NCBI RefSeq assembly: GCF_030405905.1
Contig: NZ_JASATW010000003.1
Span: forward strand, 1-64,000
DNA from: Sphaerothrix gracilis
Lineage (GTDB): Bacteria > Cyanobacteriota > Cyanobacteriia > Phormidesmidales > Phormidesmidaceae
DNA: 64,000 bases
Direction: 5' to 3'
Positions 60,829-64,000 of the stretch are shown in pieces. The position numbers and the translations under genes were made by a program. Positions within the stretch are counted from its first letter, which is position 1, and each line of letters starts with the position of its first letter. The notes below the pieces were generated by a model that made no database searches, had not been told where the DNA came from, and saw only the letters and a list, made by a program, of their open reading frames with translations.

Positions 60829-63795
60829 ATGACTTATACCCAATCGTCTATCCTAGAAGTCCTCAAAGGAATTCAGCGATTCAGACAGCTGCCAGAAACA
60901 GAACTGACCCGCCTATCGGGAGTGGCTCAGCCGCTGCGCTACCGCATGGGCCAGCCAATTTTGCGCCGTGAGACGCTGCCCCATCAAATAGCGGTTTTGC
61001 TGGAGGGTCAGGCTCGCCTGCTGGGCTACGATCCGCGTACTCAAGAACCCGTCACTCTAAAGCGCTTGGGCAAAGGGGAGCTGATTGGCATTGCCGGATT
61101 GGTACGGGGCATTCCCTGTGAGACGGTGATCGCCTCTACAGAAGTGACCTGTTTGACGCTGCCAGCCCAAACTTTTTTGCGATCGCTGGAGCAGTATCCC
61201 GAATTTGGCCGTCAGCTCCGCTATCAGTGCCACCTCGCCGAAGCTTTTGACCTACTGAGCAAAGTTCTGGCCGACTCCGCCCATGACCCCGGCGATTTGC
61301 GGCAGCTCATCATTCAGGCTGCCAGCGGTGCCATTGTCTGCTACCTGCCTGCAGGGCAGGCCCGGCTGCACAATCTCAACAGCAATCGGGACTGGATGAT
61401 CAGCAGCGGCGTCATCAATCAGCAAACCGCTGGCGAGTGGCTAGCCACTGAGGTAGGCAATTCGGCTCAGGTGGTGGGTGGGCAGGCGCGGCTGATTGGC
61501 TTTCAGCCGGAGGACTGTCAGCCGGAGGCCGATCGCGAGGCGATCGCTGCGGTTGAACCTGTCGATAGCGTGGCTTTAGATGCCGAGGCCATTCCCTATG
61601 CGGAGACAGAGCCAGAGACGCCGGCAGAACCTTCTCCTGATCCCATCGCGCCTTACCCCCATGTGCGAGGCCGGGGCGATGTGGGCAATCCGCTGGCCTG
61701 CTTTCAAATGCTGAGCCAGCAGTTCAATCTGCCCTTTCGGCGGGACGTGATTCGTCGCATCATCAGCAATCAGGTGACGCGGGCCGGACGGCTATCTTTG
61801 CCACCCTGCGGCGCGATCGCCGAAATGATGGGTCTCAAAACCCAGCTTGCCAAAGTCCCTGTTGACAAACTCTCTCGCCTGCCGACCCCAGCCATCATCA
61901 CCTGGCAAGAAGGCATCGCCATCCTCTATGAAGCCACGCCGCGACGGCTGATTCTGGGAGTGCCGGAAGTGGGGGTGATTCGGCGCACGCCGCTGGAGTT
62001 TCAGGAAACTTGGGGCGAGGCGGGTGAGCTGCTGCTACTAGAGCGCACCGCTGAAACGCCGAGTAAGCGCTTCGGCCTGCAGTGGTTTTTGCCATCGCTG
62101 AAGCGCTATCGGGGCGTCCTGATTGAGGTGTTTATTGCCTCTTTCTTTGTGCAGCTTTTTGGCTTAGCCAATCCCCTGATGGTGCAGGTGATCATCGACC
62201 GGGTGATTGTGCAAAACAGCATTGATACCCTACAGGTGCTGGGGATTTTGCTGGTGGTGGTGGCGATCTTTGAGGCGCTGCTGACCAGTCTGCGTACCTA
62301 CCTGTTTGTCGATACTACCAACCGCATCGACATGGCCCTGGGGTCAGAAATTATTGACCACCTGCTGCGGCTGCCCCTGCGCTATTTCGATCGCCGCCCG
62401 GTAGGTGAGCTAGCCAGCCGGGTGAATGAGCTAGAAAATATTCGTCAGTTTCTCACTGGGACGGCCCTGACGGTGGTGCTAGACGCGGTGTTCTCGCTGC
62501 TCTACATCATCGTCATGCTGCTCTATAGCTGGATTTTGACGCTGGTGGCTTTAGCCAGCATTCCGCTGTTTATTGGCCTGACGCTGATTGTCTCCCCCAT
62601 CGTGCGGCGGCAGCTTCGCACCAAGGCTGAGCGCAATGCCTCGACCCAGTCCTACCTGGTCGAAGCCCTCTCCGGCATTCAAACCGTCAAAGCCCAAAAC
62701 ATTGAGCTCAAGACCCGCTGGCAGTGGCAAGATCGCTACGCCCGCTACGTCAGCGCTGGCTTTAATACGGTGCTGACTTCGACTACGGCGGGATCTGCCA
62801 GCAACTTTCTCAACAAGCTCTCGGCCCTGCTGGTGCTGTGGGTGGGAGCCTATCTGGTACTCCAGGGAGAACTGACTTTAGGACAGCTGATTGCCTTCCG
62901 CATCATCTCCGGCTACGTCACCGCGCCGCTGCTGCGGTTGGCCCAGATTTGGCAAAACTTTCAGGAAACGGCCTTATCGCTGGAGCGACTGAGCGATATC
63001 CTCGATCATCCCCAGGAGGCTGAGGAAGATAATCACAGCCAGATTCCCATGCCAGAGCTGGCGGGCCATGTACGCTACGAAAATATCTCGTTCCGCTTCG
63101 CCTCTTCCGGGCCGCTGCAGCTTGCCAACGTCAATCTGGAATTTGAGGCGGGGCAGTTTGTCGGCATTGTGGGCCTTAGCGGTTCTGGTAAAAGTACGCT
63201 GATGAAGCTGCTGCCGCGTCTGTATAACCCGGACTCAGGCCGCATCTTAATTGATAACTACGACATTTCTAAAGTTGAGCTGTATTCCCTGCGGCGGCAG
63301 GTGGGCATCGTGCCCCAGGATAGCCTGCTATTTGAAGGCACAATTCAGGAAAATATTGCCCTGACTAACCCCGATGCCGAGACTGAAACGATTATCACAG
63401 CGGCTCAAATTGCCTGCGCCCATGACTTCATTATGGATTTGCCCATGGGCTACAACACGCGGGTGGGAGAACGCGGCTCGTCCCTTTCTGGCGGGCAAAG
63501 ACAGCGCATTGCGATCGCCCGCACCATTCTGCAAAATCCACGTCTGCTCATCTTAGATGAGGCCACCAGTGCCCTCGATTACGACACTGAGCGTCAGGTC
63601 AGCCATAATCTAATGGAGTGGGCCGAAGGACGCACCGTCTTTTTCATCACCCATCGCCTCAACACCATTCAGCAGGCCGATCAGATTTTGGTAATGGACA
63701 AGGGAGCTGCCGTAGAGCAAGGGACTCACGCAGAGCTGATGGCACTTCAAGGCCGCTATTACTGTCTCTATCAGCAGCAGACCAACCTGGTATAA
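60829..63795 (+). CDS. Type I secretion ABC transporter with cNMP-binding-like N-domain
   Basis: The 988-aa inner-membrane exporter (HlyB type) has: a cyclic-nucleotide-binding-like domain (about 10-135); a linker and acidic region (about 230-270); a C39-peptidase-like domain (about 285-410) lacking the catalytic Cys (GNPLACFQML instead of a DCG motif), as in HlyB; six membrane helices (about 425-690); and the ATPase (Walker A GLSGSGKST at about 783, LSGGQRQRIA near 886, LLILDEATSALD). The cNMP pocket lacks the usual Arg (IPCETVIAS in place of PRxAxV), so ligand binding is doubtful. An HlyD gene follows, so it is likely a full secretion system. Confidence 0.93.
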   Translation: MTYTQSSILEVLKGIQRFRQLPETELTRLSGVAQPLRYRMGQPILRRETLPHQIAVLLEGQARLLGYDPRTQEPVTLKRLGKGELIGIAGLVRGIPCETVIASTEVTCLTLPAQTFLRSLEQYPEFGRQLRYQCHLAEAFDLLSKVLADSAHDPGDLRQLIIQAASGAIVCYLPAGQARLHNLNSNRDWMISSGVINQQTAGEWLATEVGNSAQVVGGQARLIGFQPEDCQPEADREAIAAVEPVDSVALDAEAIPYAETEPETPAEPSPDPIAPYPHVRGRGDVGNPLACFQMLSQQFNLPFRRDVIRRIISNQVTRAGRLSLPPCGAIAEMMGLKTQLAKVPVDKLSRLPTPAIITWQEGIAILYEATPRRLILGVPEVGVIRRTPLEFQETWGEAGELLLLERTAETPSKRFGLQWFLPSLKRYRGVLIEVFIASFFVQLFGLANPLMVQVIIDRVIVQNSIDTLQVLGILLVVVAIFEALLTSLRTYLFVDTTNRIDMALGSEIIDHLLRLPLRYFDRRPVGELASRVNELENIRQFLTGTALTVVLDAVFSLLYIIVMLLYSWILTLVALASIPLFIGLTLIVSPIVRRQLRTKAERNASTQSYLVEALSGIQTVKAQNIELKTRWQWQDRYARYVSAGFNTVLTSTTAGSASNFLNKLSALLVLWVGAYLVLQGELTLGQLIAFRIISGYVTAPLLRLAQIWQNFQETALSLERLSDILDHPQEAEEDNHSQIPMPELAGHVRYENISFRFASSGPLQLANVNLEFEAGQFVGIVGLSGSGKSTLMKLLPRLYNPDSGRILIDNYDISKVELYSLRRQVGIVPQDSLLFEGTIQENIALTNPDAETETIITAAQIACAHDFIMDLPMGYNTRVGERGSSLSGGQRQRIAIARTILQNPRLLILDEATSALDYDTERQVSHNLMEWAEGRTVFFITHRLNTIQQADQILVMDKGAAVEQGTHAELMALQGRYYCLYQQQTNLV

Positions 63796-63845
63796 ATTTT
63801 CATTCAATTCGTCTAGCTATTTGACCTGCACCTAGAGAATTTGCC

Positions 63846-64000
63846 ATGAGGCCAGCCAATCCCGTTCGCAATGCCCAAACCAACGGCCGCGTTAGCTCAA
63901 TTCCGGCAGCGCCACCCCCCCCGCCGCCCAATCGTACCCTCGCTGGTGGCAGCAACTTTGATCGCGACGTAATTTTGCGTCAGTCGCCGCGCTGGTCGCG
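63846..64000 (+). CDS. HlyD-family periplasmic adaptor, N-terminal fragment
   Basis: The frame opens at ATG 63846, 51 bp after the ABC transporter stop, and is cut by the window edge after 51 codons. It encodes a Pro-rich cytoplasmic tail (a run of six Pro on eight C, 63915-63922) and NFDRDVILRQSPRWSR, the short stretch that precedes the single membrane helix in cyanobacterial HlyD-like adaptors. It would link the inner-membrane ABC exporter to an outer-membrane TolC channel. The rest of the gene is not visible. Confidence 0.75.
   Translation, partial: MRPANPVRNAQTNGRVSSIPAAPPPPPPNRTLAGGSNFDRDVILRQSPRWS

Overview
This is cyanobacterial DNA. The octamer GCGATCGC (HIP1, for example at 2393-2400) recurs dozens of times, and photosystem II protein Psb28, a cyanobacterial-type Mrp antiporter operon, GH100 invertase and several cyanobacteria-typical families are present. 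A Leptolyngbya-like filamentous genome is my best guess, but species cannot be read from the window. Genes are dense, both strands are used, and I saw no rRNA, tRNA or CRISPR array.

Layout. 1-162: the 3' end of an IS630-type transposase. 0.28-20.7 kb: a surface-polysaccharide region with an LCP ligase, GDP-mannose pyrophosphorylase, ABC-class ATPase, dual-specificity phosphatase, BY-kinase (Wzc-like), Wza-like export protein, SLH/beta-barrel protein, five glycosyltransferases, a Wzy-like polymerase and an SGNH hydrolase. The part from about 15.1 to 19.6 kb is visibly AT-richer. 20.8-25.9 kb: a Tat-exported metacaspase-like protein beside an exported TPR-CHAT protein, i.e. two caspase-clan enzymes side by side. 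26-35.9 kb: mainly housekeeping genes (QueG, invertase, SLC12 transporter, Uma2 nuclease, RNA methyltransferase, MoaB, Psb28). 36-38.1 kb: a MarR - CDGSH - DoxX - extradiol-dioxygenase set with repeated GTTTG-N4-CAAAC operator-like palindromes. 39-42.9 kb: a tightly overlapping seven-gene Mrp operon.

43.1-51.4 kb: four genes on the minus strand, acyl-CoA ligase - FadB/FadN - thiolase - FadE, together encoding all core enzymes of fatty-acid beta-oxidation. An alpha/beta hydrolase lies upstream. Cyanobacteria are generally held to lack this pathway, so this is the most notable content of the window.

54.1-64 kb: GAF-GAF-GGDEF cyclase, chorismate synthase with a coupled cupin, a bactofilin/M23 peptidase pair, an MBL-fold protein with a degenerate metal motif, and a type I secretion ABC transporter carrying a cyclic-nucleotide-binding-like domain, followed by the start of its HlyD adaptor.

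Starts were moved to internal ATGs where a ribosome-binding site, an ATGA/TGATG overlap or the family N-terminus argued for it; each case is noted. All functions are assigned by motif reading, without database searches.
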